Part shown: piece by piece, positions 44,352-53,782 of the stretch | How positions within the stretch are numbered: position 1 is the stretch's first letter | Layout: each line of letters opens with the position of its first letter | Origin: Paracoccus aminophilus JCM 7686 | GTDB lineage: Bacteria; Pseudomonadota; Alphaproteobacteria; Rhodobacterales; Rhodobacteraceae | DNA: 64,000 nt | Direction of reading: 5' to 3' | Assembly: GCF_000444995.1 (NCBI RefSeq) | Contig: NC_022043.1 | Span: 230,018-294,017 of the forward strand | Made by a program: the position numbers and the translations under genes | Notes under the pieces: generated by a model | What the model saw: the letters and a program-made list of their open reading frames with translations, nothing else | The model's database searches: none | Told to the model about the DNA's origin: nothing

Positions 44352-45629
44352 TTAGTGCGCGTAGACCGGGAAACGCTCGGTCAGCTCTTGCACGGTCACA
44401 CGCGCGACGGCGGCGGCTTCTTCGCCTTTGCCTGCGGTTTCAGCTTCGAGCAGATCGGCGACGATATTGCCGAGGGTACGGAAATCGTCTTCGGTCATGC
44501 CGCGCGTGGTGGCTGCGGCGACGCCAAGGCGCATCCCGACCCATTCCGCCGGACGCGGGCTGTCGTTCGGGATCGGGTTCTTGTTCGAGGTGATGTTGGC
44601 GCGGGCCAGAGCATCCTCGGCCTGTTTGCCGTTCAGCCCTTTGCTCGACAGATCGAGCAGGACGATATGGGTGTCAGTGCCGCCCGACACGATGCGAACC
44701 CCACGCGAGGCGAGCGTCTCGGCCAGAACCTTGGCGTTCTTCACGACCTGAGCGGCATAGGCCTTGAACTCGGGGCGCAGCGCTTCGCCAAGGCAGATCG
44801 CTTTGGCCGCAAGCACTTGCGAATGCAGCGAGCCCTGAACGCCCGGGAAAACGGCGGTCTGGAGCTTCTTGAACCAATCCTCGTTGTTGGTGAGGATCAG
44901 GCCGCCGCGCGGGCCGCGCAGGGTTTTCGTGGTGGTGCAGGTCACGATATCGGCATGCGGGAAGGGCGAGGGATGCACGCCACCGGCGACGAGACCCGCG
45001 ATATGGGCCATGTCGACCATGAAATAGGCGCCGACCTTCTTCGCGATCTGGGACATGCGCGCGAAGTCGAGTTCACGCGGATAGGCCGAGCCGCCGGTGA
45101 TGATCAGCTTCGGCTGCACTTCTTCGGCGATGCGCTCCATCTCGTCATAGTTGATGACTTCATTTTGCGGATCGACGTTGTAGTTGTGCGATTCGAACCA
45201 ACGGCCCGACAGGTTGCCCTTCATCCCATGCGAGAGGTGGCCACCGGCTGCCAGATCGAGCGACAGGATCTTGTCGCCGGGCTTCACGAGCAGGAAGAAG
45301 ACTGCAAGGTTCGCCTGCGTGCCGGAATGCGGCTGAACGTTGGCGTAGCCGCAGTTGAAGAGCTCTTTCGCGCGATCAATGGCCGCTTGCTCGACCACGT
45401 CGACGAACTGACCACCGCCATGGAAGCGGTTGCCCGGATAGCCTTCGAGCGTCTTGTTGGTCATCTCGTGCCCGAGCGCATCCAGAACCGCTTGGCTCAC
45501 GATGTTTTCCGAGGCGATGAGCTCGATCTGGTTCATCTGCCGTTTGCGCTCATTGGCAAGGGCTTCGGCGATCAGCGGATCGGTCTCTTGAACCGATGCG
45601 TTGAAGAATGACTTGGTCAGATCATTCAT
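44352..45629 (-). CDS. glyA: Serine hydroxymethyltransferase
   Basis: A 425-residue PLP enzyme converting serine and tetrahydrofolate to glycine and 5,10-methylene-tetrahydrofolate. The PLP-binding lysine is K235 in CTTTKTLRGPRGG. Other conserved motifs are ELIASENIVSQAV, GYPGNRFHGGG and MVDMAHIAGLVAGG. The length is typical. The ATG at 45629 has CGGAG upstream. A strong terminator follows. It supplies one-carbon units also handled by folD and purU further along the window. Confidence 0.97.
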   Translation of the reverse strand: MNDLTKSFFNASVQETDPLIAEALANERKRQMNQIELIASENIVSQAVLDALGHEMTNKTLEGYPGNRFHGGGQFVDVVEQAAIDRAKELFNCGYANVQPHSGTQANLAVFFLLVKPGDKILSLDLAAGGHLSHGMKGNLSGRWFESHNYNVDPQNEVINYDEMERIAEEVQPKLIITGGSAYPRELDFARMSQIAKKVGAYFMVDMAHIAGLVAGGVHPSPFPHADIVTCTTTKTLRGPRGGLILTNNEDWFKKLQTAVFPGVQGSLHSQVLAAKAICLGEALRPEFKAYAAQVVKNAKVLAETLASRGVRIVSGGTDTHIVLLDLSSKGLNGKQAEDALARANITSNKNPIPNDSPRPAEWVGMRLGVAAATTRGMTEDDFRTLGNIVADLLEAETAGKGEEAAAVARVTVQELTERFPVYAH

Positions 45630-46075
45630 GACTGTACTCCGGACGGGATTGGGTTTCGGTAGAAACTAGATGCAGGTTGGGTTTCGTTACAGTTAATAAT
45701 TCTATCTTATATGATTAGTTTATCTGAAGATATACACCTTCCGCTTCTGGCGATGCTCGCGCCGCCCTCACGCGCCCAGATTGCAGAGCACAGTTTGCCC
45801 CACGCCTTGCCCAGCCCGCATGACACCGTTATTTGCGGGAAGAACCGCATCCAGCAGCTAACCGCGCGGCATTGGTGGAAAATTCACGCGGGTCGGGTTT
45901 GAAGGGCAAATCTCGAGACTCGTCATTGAAGATCTTCTAATCTATAACCTGAATCAAATTAACTGGTTTGAATATTCTGGCCTATCTACTCTGACGAGAA
46001 TATCACCGGTCAACCCGGACACCTGCGGAGGCATCGCGCCCCGCACCCCAGCTTCATTACAGGGAGAGACGAGGA
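45630..46075. other. Intergenic region between glyA and aapJ
   Basis: About 446 bases between divergent genes. Close to glyA, two direct copies of CGAAACCCAA (minus strand; 45677-45686 and 45649-45658) lie in the probable leader. Both edges (45690-45740 and 45925-45990) are AT-rich and are likely promoter regions. I found no riboswitch or RNA gene I could name. The short frame at 45711-45902 has no coding character. Confidence 0.4.
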
Positions 46076-47098
46076 ATGAAGACTAAGGCTTTGGCGCTCA
46101 GCGCGACACTGGCTCTGGCCGCCACCGGCAGCGCTTTTGCGGGCGGTCTTGAGAATGTCCTGCAGCGCGGCACGCTGAACTGCGGCACCGACAACACCGC
46201 ACCGGGCTTCGGCTATCTGAATACGACGACGAGCAAGATGGAGGGGCTCGACGTCGATTTCTGCCGTGCCGTGGCTGCCGCTGTTCTGGGTGATGCCAAC
46301 AAGGTGAACTTCGTCAACGTCACCGACAAAAGCCGCTTCACCGCGGTTCAGACCGGTCAGGTCGATGTCGTTTTCGCCCATACCACGCTGAAACCGGGCC
46401 GTGAATCCGCGATCACCGTCGACTTCCTGCCCGTCAACTTCTGGGACGGTACCGGCGCGATGGTGAAGGCCGATCTCGGCGTTGCAAGCATCAAAGATCT
46501 TGACGGCGCGAACCTGTGCACCACCCAAGGCTCGAGCACCGAAGCGGCGCTCGCCAATATGCTCAAGGCCAATGGCTGGTCGAACCAGGTCCTGACCTAC
46601 GAGAACCTCGAGAAGCTTTTCGGCGCGCTCAACAGCGGCCGTTGCGATGCCATGTTCACCGACAAATCGGCTTTGGCCGCGTGGCGTGCGAACTCGGCCA
46701 ATCCGAGCGATTACGTCGTCCTGCCCGAGATCATCGAGAAATCGCCCTTCGCCGGTTTCGTCGCAGCCAATGACAGCCGCTGGCGCAATGCTCTGCGCTG
46801 GATCAGCTACGGCCTGATCGAAGCGGAAGAGCGTGGCATCACCTCGGCCAATGTCGACGAAGCCAAAGCCTCGGCAGATCCGAACACCCGCATGTTCCTG
46901 GGTGAAGACGGCACGTTCGGCGCCGATTTCGGCATTCCGAAAGACTTCATCTACCAAGCCGTCAAACAAGTCGGCAACTACGGTGAGATCTACGAGCGCA
47001 ACCTCGGGCCCGACACCAAGATCTATATCGACCGCAAGGGCACGCCGAATGCGCTCAGCGCCGATGGCGGGGCCATGATCTCGCCGCTCTGGAACTGA
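46076..47098 (+). CDS. aapJ: General L-amino-acid ABC transporter, periplasmic binding protein AapJ
   Basis: A 340-residue periplasmic binding protein of the polar/basic amino-acid family. A signal peptide (about residues 1-22, ending SAFA) precedes GGLENVLQRGTLNCGTDNTAPGFGYL. LDVDFCRAVAAAVLGD, DVVFAHTTLKPGRE and DAMFTDKSALAAW form the two ligand lobes. It captures a broad range of L-amino acids for AapQM/P. The ATG has GGGAGAGACGAGGA upstream. Two strong hairpins follow before aapQ. Confidence 0.95.
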   Translation: MKTKALALSATLALAATGSAFAGGLENVLQRGTLNCGTDNTAPGFGYLNTTTSKMEGLDVDFCRAVAAAVLGDANKVNFVNVTDKSRFTAVQTGQVDVVFAHTTLKPGRESAITVDFLPVNFWDGTGAMVKADLGVASIKDLDGANLCTTQGSSTEAALANMLKANGWSNQVLTYENLEKLFGALNSGRCDAMFTDKSALAAWRANSANPSDYVVLPEIIEKSPFAGFVAANDSRWRNALRWISYGLIEAEERGITSANVDEAKASADPNTRMFLGEDGTFGADFGIPKDFIYQAVKQVGNYGEIYERNLGPDTKIYIDRKGTPNALSADGGAMISPLWN

Positions 47099-47104
47099 TC
47101 CGGA

Positions 47105-47134
47105 TCAGGAGTGCACGCCCCCGTGTGCTCCTGA
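47105..47134 (+). terminator. First intercistronic hairpin after aapJ
   Basis: A 12-base helix with two G-U wobbles (TCAGGAGTGCAC with GTGTGCTCCTGA) and a six-base loop, starting six bases past the aapJ stop. It probably limits read-through or protects the aapJ message. Confidence 0.55.
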
Positions 47135-47136
47135 CA

Positions 47137-47171
47137 GCGCAGCCGCCGGACTCCCCCTTCGGCGGCTGCGC
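47137..47171 (+). terminator. Second intercistronic hairpin after aapJ
   Basis: Perfect 12-base arms GCGCAGCCGCCG and CGGCGGCTGCGC with an 11-base loop, followed by TCATTCTCATTCC. With the preceding hairpin it forms a likely attenuator that leaves permease genes expressed at lower levels than aapJ. Confidence 0.6.
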
Positions 47172-47209
47172 TCATTCTCATTCCTAATCTGGCCCGAACG
47201 AAAATTGGC

Positions 47210-48352
47210 ATGACGGTATCCACATCACTTCGCTGGCGCAAATTGCGCCGAACATCGGTGCAGGCGGGCGTCCTTGGGCTCGCGCTTTTGGCGCTGGTGC
47301 TTCTTGGCCTTGCCGTCCGCAACGGCTTTGCGGCGCGGGGCGTCAGCTTTAGCTTCGACTTCCTGTGGCAACGCGCCGGTTTCGAGATTTCCGAGGGCCA
47401 TACGATTACCGCCAATGGCGCGGCCTCGTTCTCGTCGGATATGGCAAACTGGCAGGCGCTGGTCGCGGGCCTGAGCAATACGCTCAAGGTCGCAATCGTC
47501 GCGACCCTGCTCGCCACGATCTTCGGCGTCGCGCTTGGCGTGGCCCGGCTTTCGACCAACTGGCTGATCCGCAAGCTTGCCTTCACCGCCACCGAATTCC
47601 TGCGCAACACGCCCCTGCTCATCCAGCTGACCTTCTGGTATGTCGCGGTCGTGCTGCAGCTTCCCGGTCTGAAGGATGCCCCGCATCTTTTCGGCGCGCT
47701 CATCAGCAAACAGGGCCTTTGGCTGCCCGCTCCGGTCTTTTCCGGTGGCGTCGGCGGCTGGATCGCGCTCACTGCCTTCGCGCTCTTGCTGGTCTCGTGC
47801 CTGCGCAGCCTCAAGCCCCAGCGCCGCAATATCCTGCTGGCCGCGGGTCTCGTGCTGATCGCGGCCTTCATCGCCGGCTTCCGCATCGGCATCGACTTCC
47901 CCGAGGCCGGTCGCTTCCGTGCCAGTGGCGGCGTCGCTGTCAGCCCCGAATATACCGCGCTGATGATCGCTCTGACCGCCAATAGCGCGGCCTATATCGG
48001 CGAGATCATCCGCGGCTCGATCGAAGCCCTGCCCCGCGGCCAATGGGAGGCCTCGGATTCGCTTGGCCTGACCCGCCGCGACCAGTTGCGCCATGTCATC
48101 CTGCCGCAGGTCTTCCGCGTCGTCATGCCCTCGCTTGGCAACCAATATATCAGCCTTGCCAAGAACAGCTCGCTTGGCATCGCCATCGGCTATCCCGATC
48201 TCTTCAACGTCTATGGCACCGTCTCGAACCAGACCGGGCGCAACCTCGAGGGCATTCTGATCGCCATGGCGATCTATCTTGTCCTGAGCTGGGGCATCAG
48301 TCTGCTCGTCAACCTGGTGAACCGCCGCTTTACGATCCCGGGAGTCCGCTGA
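47210..48352 (+). CDS. aapQ: General L-amino-acid ABC transporter permease AapQ
   Basis: A 380-residue inner-membrane permease of the HisM/GlnP type. An N-terminal transmembrane segment (about residues 20-40) is followed by a long periplasmic/cytoplasmic insertion. The HisM-like core ends with EIIRGSIEALPRGQWEASDSLGLTRRDQLRHVILPQ, which is the EAA loop contacting the ATPase. Its stop overlaps the next start (TGATG). The ribosome site of the ATG is weak. It belongs to the aapJQMP operon. Confidence 0.93.
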   Translation: MTVSTSLRWRKLRRTSVQAGVLGLALLALVLLGLAVRNGFAARGVSFSFDFLWQRAGFEISEGHTITANGAASFSSDMANWQALVAGLSNTLKVAIVATLLATIFGVALGVARLSTNWLIRKLAFTATEFLRNTPLLIQLTFWYVAVVLQLPGLKDAPHLFGALISKQGLWLPAPVFSGGVGGWIALTAFALLLVSCLRSLKPQRRNILLAAGLVLIAAFIAGFRIGIDFPEAGRFRASGGVAVSPEYTALMIALTANSAAYIGEIIRGSIEALPRGQWEASDSLGLTRRDQLRHVILPQVFRVVMPSLGNQYISLAKNSSLGIAIGYPDLFNVYGTVSNQTGRNLEGILIAMAIYLVLSWGISLLVNLVNRRFTIPGVR

Positions 48353-49488
48353 TGACCGCGCTGCAAAAGAAAATCCGCTGGGTGCATGTGAACCTTTTTG
48401 CCAAACCCTCGGATACGGTGCTGACGCTGGTCATCGTGCCGCTACTGGTCTGGGCCGCTTGGGCCTTCCTGCACTGGGCCTTCGCGCTCGCAGATTGGAG
48501 CGTTGTGCTCAACAGTCTCAAGGTGCTGATGACGGGCATGTTCCCGGTGAGCAAGCTCTGGCTCGTCTGGGTCGCAGCGGGGATGATCGCGGGCCTTGCC
48601 GGGCTTGCGACCTCGACCAGCATGGACTTTGGCCGCACTGCGTCGATCATCGCGGTTCTTGCCTTTGGCGCTGTGACGGTCGGCGCGCTGACCAGCCCCC
48701 ATGTCGCGCCCGAGGCGCTGCTTGTGCTGGCGGCGTTCTACGGGCTTTGGATCCTCGGCCAACGCGTCAGCCTTTTGCGCGATCATCTGGCGGGCATCGC
48801 CTTTGGCACGCTTTTCGCCGTGCTGCTGGTGCTGTCGCCTGCGGGTCCGTCAAGCTGGGGCGGCTTGCTGCTGTCGATCCTCATCACACTGACCGCCGCA
48901 CTTTTGACCATCCCGCTTGGCGTCCTGCTGGCCTTCGGCCGTCAAAGCAAGGTCGCAAGCGTGCGCGCGCTGGCCACCGGTTATATCGAGGTCATGCGCT
49001 CGGTGCCGCTGATCCTCGTGGTCTATTGCATCTGGGTCGCTTTCCCGCTGGTGCTGCCGAACTTCCCGATCCCCGATGTCGTGCGCGGTTTGATTGGCTT
49101 TACGCTCTTCTATAGCGCCTATGCCGCCGAATTCATCCGCTCGGGCCTGCAATCGGTCGCGCGCGGCCAGACCGAAGCCGCCGAGGCGCTTGGCCTGTCG
49201 GATTTCGATCTCAAGCGCATCGTTATCTTGCCGCAAGCTTTGCGCGTCGCGGTGCCGGGGCTCGTCGGCAATATTCTCGACATCTTCAACTATGCGCCGC
49301 TGGTCTTCATCATCGGGCTGACCGACTTCCTGCGCGCGGGTCAAATGATCCTTGCGAATCCGGAAAACAGCGCCCGCACCTATGAGATCTATGTCTTCAT
49401 GTTCCTGACCTATTTCGCGGTCGGCAGCATCATCACCTTCCAGGCCCGCCGGCTGGAGCAGAAACTGAACAAGGGGGTGCGCAAATGA
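48352..49488 (+). CDS. aapM: General L-amino-acid ABC transporter permease AapM
   Basis: A 378-residue inner-membrane permease. The N-terminus [26 protein letters not shown] is the AapM start, and hydrophobic segments follow. The EAA loop [38 protein letters not shown] precedes the final segments. I placed the start at the ATG overlapping the aapQ stop, with GGGAGTCC upstream. The reading frame itself opens much further upstream inside aapQ. It overlaps aapP by four bases. Confidence 0.93.
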   Translation: MTALQKKIRWVHVNLFAKPSDTVLTLVIVPLLVWAAWAFLHWAFALADWSVVLNSLKVLMTGMFPVSKLWLVWVAAGMIAGLAGLATSTSMDFGRTASIIAVLAFGAVTVGALTSPHVAPEALLVLAAFYGLWILGQRVSLLRDHLAGIAFGTLFAVLLVLSPAGPSSWGGLLLSILITLTAALLTIPLGVLLAFGRQSKVASVRALATGYIEVMRSVPLILVVYCIWVAFPLVLPNFPIPDVVRGLIGFTLFYSAYAAEFIRSGLQSVARGQTEAAEALGLSDFDLKRIVILPQALRVAVPGLVGNILDIFNYAPLVFIIGLTDFLRAGQMILANPENSARTYEIYVFMFLTYFAVGSIITFQARRLEQKLNKGVRK

Positions 49489-50258
49489 AAGCCGCACATG
49501 GCGAGCCGATCGTTCGCATCAATCAGCTGAACAAATATTACGGCAATTTCCACGTCCTCAAGGAAGTCGATCTGACCGTGACCCGGGGCGAGGTTCTGGT
49601 GATCGTCGGCGCTTCGGGTTCGGGCAAATCGACCCTGATCCGCTGCGTGAACGGGCTTGAGGAATATCAATCGGGCGAGCTCGAGGTTGACGGCTTCCTG
49701 ATGCCGCGCGCCGAAGAGCGCGAATTCGGCGAGGTCAAAGGCCTGCGCGAGATCCGTCGCGGCGTCGGCATGGTCTTCCAGCAGTTCAACCTCTTCCCGC
49801 ATCTGACCGTGACGCAGAACATCACCCTCGCGCCGATGCGCGTGCGCGGCAAATCCCGCGCCGAGGCGGAAGCTCAGGCGATGAAACTGCTCGAGCGGGT
49901 CGGCCTCATCGATCACGCCCATAAATTCCCGGGCCAGCTTTCAGGCGGCCAGCAGCAGCGCGTCGCCATCGCGCGCTCGCTCGCGATGGAACCGCATCTG
50001 ATGCTCTTCGACGAGCCGACTTCGGCGCTCGATCCGGAAATGGTCGGCGAGGTCCTGGACGTCATGCGCGAGCTTGCCCGCGAAGGCATGACCATGATGA
50101 TCGTGACCCATGAAATGGGCTTCGCCCGCGAGGTGAGCGACCGCGTCATCTATGTCGATCAGGGCCGGATCACCGAAAGCGGCACGCCCGAGCAGTTCTT
50201 CGACAATCCGAAAAGCGAACGCACCCGTGCGTTCCTGTCGCGCGTGCTCAAGCACTAA
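49485..50258 (+). CDS. aapP: General L-amino-acid ABC transporter ATPase AapP
   Basis: A 257-residue ABC ATPase of the polar amino-acid family. Walker A GASGSGKS is at residues 42-49, the Q-loop [11 protein letters not shown] around 100, the signature [16 protein letters not shown] around 148 and Walker [15 protein letters not shown] around 169. All motifs are intact. It overlaps aapM by four bases and closes the operon. A short gap leads to the convergent LysR gene. Confidence 0.95.
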   Translation: MKAAHGEPIVRINQLNKYYGNFHVLKEVDLTVTRGEVLVIVGASGSGKSTLIRCVNGLEEYQSGELEVDGFLMPRAEEREFGEVKGLREIRRGVGMVFQQFNLFPHLTVTQNITLAPMRVRGKSRAEAEAQAMKLLERVGLIDHAHKFPGQLSGGQQQRVAIARSLAMEPHLMLFDEPTSALDPEMVGEVLDVMRELAREGMTMMIVTHEMGFAREVSDRVIYVDQGRITESGTPEQFFDNPKSERTRAFLSRVLKH

Positions 50259-50282
50259 GCCCGACGATAAAACGCGCCGCGC

Positions 50283-51176
50283 TCAGGCTTTGGCTTGGGC
50301 GCGGATCTGCGTGATGAAGGATTGCAGCGCCGGTTTCTGGCGCTCGCTTTTGCGAAAGGCCACGAAGATCTGCCGCCGGATCTCGGGTTTCAACCGCGCC
50401 ACCCAGACATCTTCAAGGTCATGGCTCGCCCGCAATCCGGGCAGGATCGAGATGCCGCAGTTTTCGCGGATCATTGCGATCACCACCTCGAACCCATTGC
50501 AACGCGAGGTGATATTCGGGGTAAAGCCCACCGCCTGACAGGCCTCGGTCAGCATCGCCGTATAATGCCCCGAGGCAGTATCGACGACCCAGAGCTCATC
50601 CTTCAACTCGGTCAGCGTCACCGACGAGCGCCCGTCAAGCGGATGCCCCGGCGCGACCATGACGTTGAAGACATCGGTCATTAGGGGAATGCGTTCAATA
50701 TTCGTCTCGAGCGCGCCCTGCGGCACGTTCAAATCGTCGATCAGCGCAATATCCGTCTGCCAGCTGCGCAGCGAGGCAAGGCTCTCGCCCGGCTCCATTT
50801 CGGCAAAACGGATCAGCAGATGGGGATGAAGCGCCTGCATACTGCGGATCGCGCGCGGCAGGATCGCCGCCGCAACCGACGGGAAGGCCGCAACCCGAAG
50901 CTCGCCGGTAATGACCTCCTTCATCGCCGCAATATCGGCCTGAGCGGCCTCGATCTCGGCAAAGATCTTATCCGCACGTCGCGCCAGTTTTTGCCCGGCC
51001 GCCGTCAGCACGACGCGCCGCCCCCGCCGCTCGATCAGCGGAATACCCGCCTCTTTTTCGAGAAGCGAGATCTGCTGCGAGACGGCAGAGGGCGAGACAT
51101 AAAGCGTCTCGGCAACCGCGATCATCGTGCCACGCACAGACAGTTCACGCAAAGCGCGCAGCCGGCCCAGATCCAT
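50283..51176 (-). CDS. LysR-family regulator, probable DsdC-like activator of dsdA
   Basis: A 297-residue LysR regulator with an N-terminal HTH (LGRLRALRELSVRGTMIAVAETLYVSPSAVSQQISLLE) and a C-terminal effector domain. It is divergent from dsdA, the arrangement seen for the D-serine regulator DsdC, so a role in regulating D-serine deamination is inferred. Direct similarity to DsdC cannot be judged here. The ATG at 51176 is a typical LysR start. Confidence 0.85.
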   Translation of the reverse strand: MDLGRLRALRELSVRGTMIAVAETLYVSPSAVSQQISLLEKEAGIPLIERRGRRVVLTAAGQKLARRADKIFAEIEAAQADIAAMKEVITGELRVAAFPSVAAAILPRAIRSMQALHPHLLIRFAEMEPGESLASLRSWQTDIALIDDLNVPQGALETNIERIPLMTDVFNVMVAPGHPLDGRSSVTLTELKDELWVVDTASGHYTAMLTEACQAVGFTPNITSRCNGFEVVIAMIRENCGISILPGLRASHDLEDVWVARLKPEIRRQIFVAFRKSERQKPALQSFITQIRAQAKA

Positions 51177-51474
51177 CCCGTGAACTTTCCTTCGAAGATT
51201 TTAATTAAGAAAATCTAAGCTAAGCATGATGAATGATCAAGTAAAGCCGAAGATTTCTGCGGCGAGTTCGTAACCTGTTCATGCGTCCCACTGAACTCTG
51301 GCGGTGAAAAGCCGGTGCTTCAACCACGGGGATATATTTACGATCCCTAATCATATAGGCAAGAAATATTTTCTTTTTCTGAAGCATTCTCCTGCCTAAA
51401 CTTCCTCTGACACGGCCAGATCCAAAGGGCGGAGAACGCCCAAAGGTCAAGCCAAACAGGAGATGAGGCGAGCG
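51177..51474. other. Promoter region between the LysR gene and dsdA
   Basis: About 300 bases, AT-rich from 51195 to 51400. This is the expected LysR binding region shared by the divergent genes. I did not identify a clear T-N11-A site by eye. Confidence 0.35.
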
Positions 51475-52797
51475 ATGAGCATCACCCTACCCGATGACCC
51501 GGCGCGCAGCGCGGTCCTTGCGGGCAAGCCCGTGCTGTGGCTGAACCCGCAGCGGCGCCCGGATGGGGTTCACTCCTCTGCCCTGCCGATCCGCCCGGTT
51601 CAGGTCGAACTGGCGGAAGCGAACTGGCAGCGCCTCGCTCCTCTTCTGACCGCAAGCTTCCCCGAGCTCGCCGCGACTGGTGGTCGGATCCGCTCAGATC
51701 TGATCGAGGCGGTGGAATTGCGCGATGCGCTTGGCTATGGCGCGCCCGAATTCGGCCGGATTTTCGTCAAGGCTGACAATGCTTTGCCAGTCGCGGGCTC
51801 GATCAAGGCGCGCGGCGGGGTCTATGAAGTCTTCATGTTTGCCGAAAGCCTCGCGCGCCAGAACGGGCTTTTGCCCGATGGCGATATCATGGCTTTGCGC
51901 AGCGATGCGGCCCGCGCTTTGTTCGCGCGCCACACGATCGCGGTCGGCAGCACCGGCAATCTCGGCCTCAGCGTCGGCATTGCCGCGCGCGCTTTGGGCT
52001 TCCGCGCCGTTGTCCATATGTCCTCGGATGCCAAGGCCTGGAAGGTCGAGCGGCTGACGAAGCTCGGCGTCGAGGTCGTTCAGCATCAGGCCGATTACAC
52101 CACCGCCGTCGAGGAAGCTCGCGCGGGGGCCGAGGCCGATCCGACGATCTATTTCGTCGATGACGAACGGTCCGAGCTTCTTTTCTTCGGCTATAGCGCC
52201 GCCGCGCAGGAATTGGCCGGGCAGCTGGCCAAGGCCGGAATCACGGTGAACGCAGATCATCCGCTCTTCGTTTATCTGCCCTGCGGCATCGGTGGCGCGC
52301 CGGGTGGGGCCGCTTACGGGATCAAGGCGATTTTCGGCGATGCCGCGCATTGCTTCTTTGTCGAGCCGGTGCAATCGCCCTGCGCCATGGTCCAGATGAT
52401 GAGCGGCCGTGACGAGCTGGTCTCGGTCTATGACGTCGGGCTGACCAACCAGACCGAGGCCGATGGCATGGCGGTTGCGCGCATGTCGGCCTTTGTCGCC
52501 GAGGTGATGAAGCCGATGCTGGCTGGCGTTTTCACCGTCGCGGATGACGATCTTTTCCGCTGGCTGTGGCAGGCGCAAACCACGCAAGACATCCGGTTGG
52601 AGCCCTCAGCCACCGCCGGTATCGCGGGGCCCGGCTTTCTGGTCGAAAGCGCGGCGGGCCAGCGCTATCAGGCCGCCGAAGGTCTGGCGGGCAAGATGAA
52701 CGACGCCACCCATATCGTCTGGACGACCGGTGGCGCTTTCGTGCCCGAAGCTCAGTTTGAAGAGTTCATGGCCAAAGGTGCGGCCCTAACTGCCTGA
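51475..52797 (+). CDS. dsdA: D-serine ammonia-lyase (D-serine deaminase)
   Basis: A 440-residue PLP enzyme of fold type II that converts D-serine to pyruvate and ammonia. The PLP lysine is in GSIKARGG (K111 from the chosen start). The conserved VGSTGNLGLSVGIAARALGF and YLPCGIGGAPGGAAYG are present. I chose the ATG at 51475 because GAGG lies six bases upstream; the ATG at 51463 abuts its AGGAG. It is divergent from a LysR gene and precedes folD, so it may detoxify D-serine or use it as a nitrogen and carbon source. Confidence 0.93.
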   Translation: MSITLPDDPARSAVLAGKPVLWLNPQRRPDGVHSSALPIRPVQVELAEANWQRLAPLLTASFPELAATGGRIRSDLIEAVELRDALGYGAPEFGRIFVKADNALPVAGSIKARGGVYEVFMFAESLARQNGLLPDGDIMALRSDAARALFARHTIAVGSTGNLGLSVGIAARALGFRAVVHMSSDAKAWKVERLTKLGVEVVQHQADYTTAVEEARAGAEADPTIYFVDDERSELLFFGYSAAAQELAGQLAKAGITVNADHPLFVYLPCGIGGAPGGAAYGIKAIFGDAAHCFFVEPVQSPCAMVQMMSGRDELVSVYDVGLTNQTEADGMAVARMSAFVAEVMKPMLAGVFTVADDDLFRWLWQAQTTQDIRLEPSATAGIAGPGFLVESAAGQRYQAAEGLAGKMNDATHIVWTTGGAFVPEAQFEEFMAKGAALTA

Positions 52798-52863
52798 GAA
52801 GGCGTCTGTTTTGTCCCTGCAGGCCGCGCGGCCTGTCCCTGCCCAACATGGAGGACTACGCTC

Positions 52864-53775
52864 ATGGAAGATCAAGCTCTCGCCGCAGCGACTGCGGACC
52901 GTATCGACGGCAAGGCCTTTGCGGATGGTCTGGTCGCGCGCATGGCCGCCGAGGTCGCGCAGATCCGCGCCGACACCGGCCTGCTTCCCGGCCTCGCCGT
53001 GGTTCTGGTCGGAGAGGATGCCGCCAGCGCCGTCTATGTGAATGCCAAACATCGCCAGACAATGGCGGTGGGCATGGCCTCTTTCGTGCATCGCCTGCCG
53101 GCCGAAACCTCGCAGGCCGATCTTCTGGCGCTGCTGGATCAACTGAATGCCGATACCGCTGTGCATGGCATTCTGGTCCAACTGCCCCTGCCCGCCCATC
53201 TCGACGCCTTGGAGGTGATCGAGCGTATCGATCCTGCCAAAGACGTTGACGGTTTCCACGCGGTCAATGCCGGACGTCTCGCCACCGGGCAAGAGGCGCT
53301 CGTGCCCTGCACGCCGCTTGGCTGCCTGATGATGCTGAAGGACCGTCTGGGCGATCTGACCGGCCTGAACGCAGTGGTGATCGGCAAGTCGAATATCGTC
53401 GGCAAACCGATGTCGCAGCTGCTTTTGGCGGAAAACTGCACCGTCATCACCACCCATTCCAAGACGAAGAACCTGCCCGATCTGTGCCGCATGGCCGATA
53501 TTCTGGTCGTGGCCGTCGGCCGTCCGGGTCTGGTGCGCGGCGATTGGATTCGTCCGGGCGCGACCGTGATTGATGTCGGCATCAACCGCGTCGAAGAGAA
53601 CGGCAAATCCCGTATCACCGGCGATGTCGCGTTCGAGGAAGCGGGCCATGCCGCCGCCATCACCCCGGTTCCGGGTGGGGTCGGGCCGATGACCATTGCC
53701 TGCCTGCTTGCCAATACTCTGACCGCTTTCCGCCGCCGTCACAGCCTTCCTGCCGTTTCTCTTGCCGCCGAATAG
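52864..53775 (+). CDS. folD: Bifunctional methylenetetrahydrofolate dehydrogenase/cyclohydrolase
   Basis: A 303-residue cytoplasmic enzyme that oxidises 5,10-methylene-THF to 5,10-methenyl-THF and hydrolyses it to 10-formyl-THF. Visible motifs are [11 protein letters not shown] (catalytic lysine K62), [26 protein letters not shown] for NADP binding, and [12 protein letters not shown]. The ATG has GGAGG upstream. purU follows eight bases later, so both genes probably share a transcript that controls the formyl-THF pool. Confidence 0.96.
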   Translation: MEDQALAAATADRIDGKAFADGLVARMAAEVAQIRADTGLLPGLAVVLVGEDAASAVYVNAKHRQTMAVGMASFVHRLPAETSQADLLALLDQLNADTAVHGILVQLPLPAHLDALEVIERIDPAKDVDGFHAVNAGRLATGQEALVPCTPLGCLMMLKDRLGDLTGLNAVVIGKSNIVGKPMSQLLLAENCTVITTHSKTKNLPDLCRMADILVVAVGRPGLVRGDWIRPGATVIDVGINRVEENGKSRITGDVAFEEAGHAAAITPVPGGVGPMTIACLLANTLTAFRRRHSLPAVSLAAE

Positions 53776-53782
53776 GACGATC

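Noticed and set aside
45711..45902. 63-codon open frame between glyA and aapJ
   Set aside because: It has no ribosome site, no recognisable protein features, and lies in the likely promoter region of two divergent genes.
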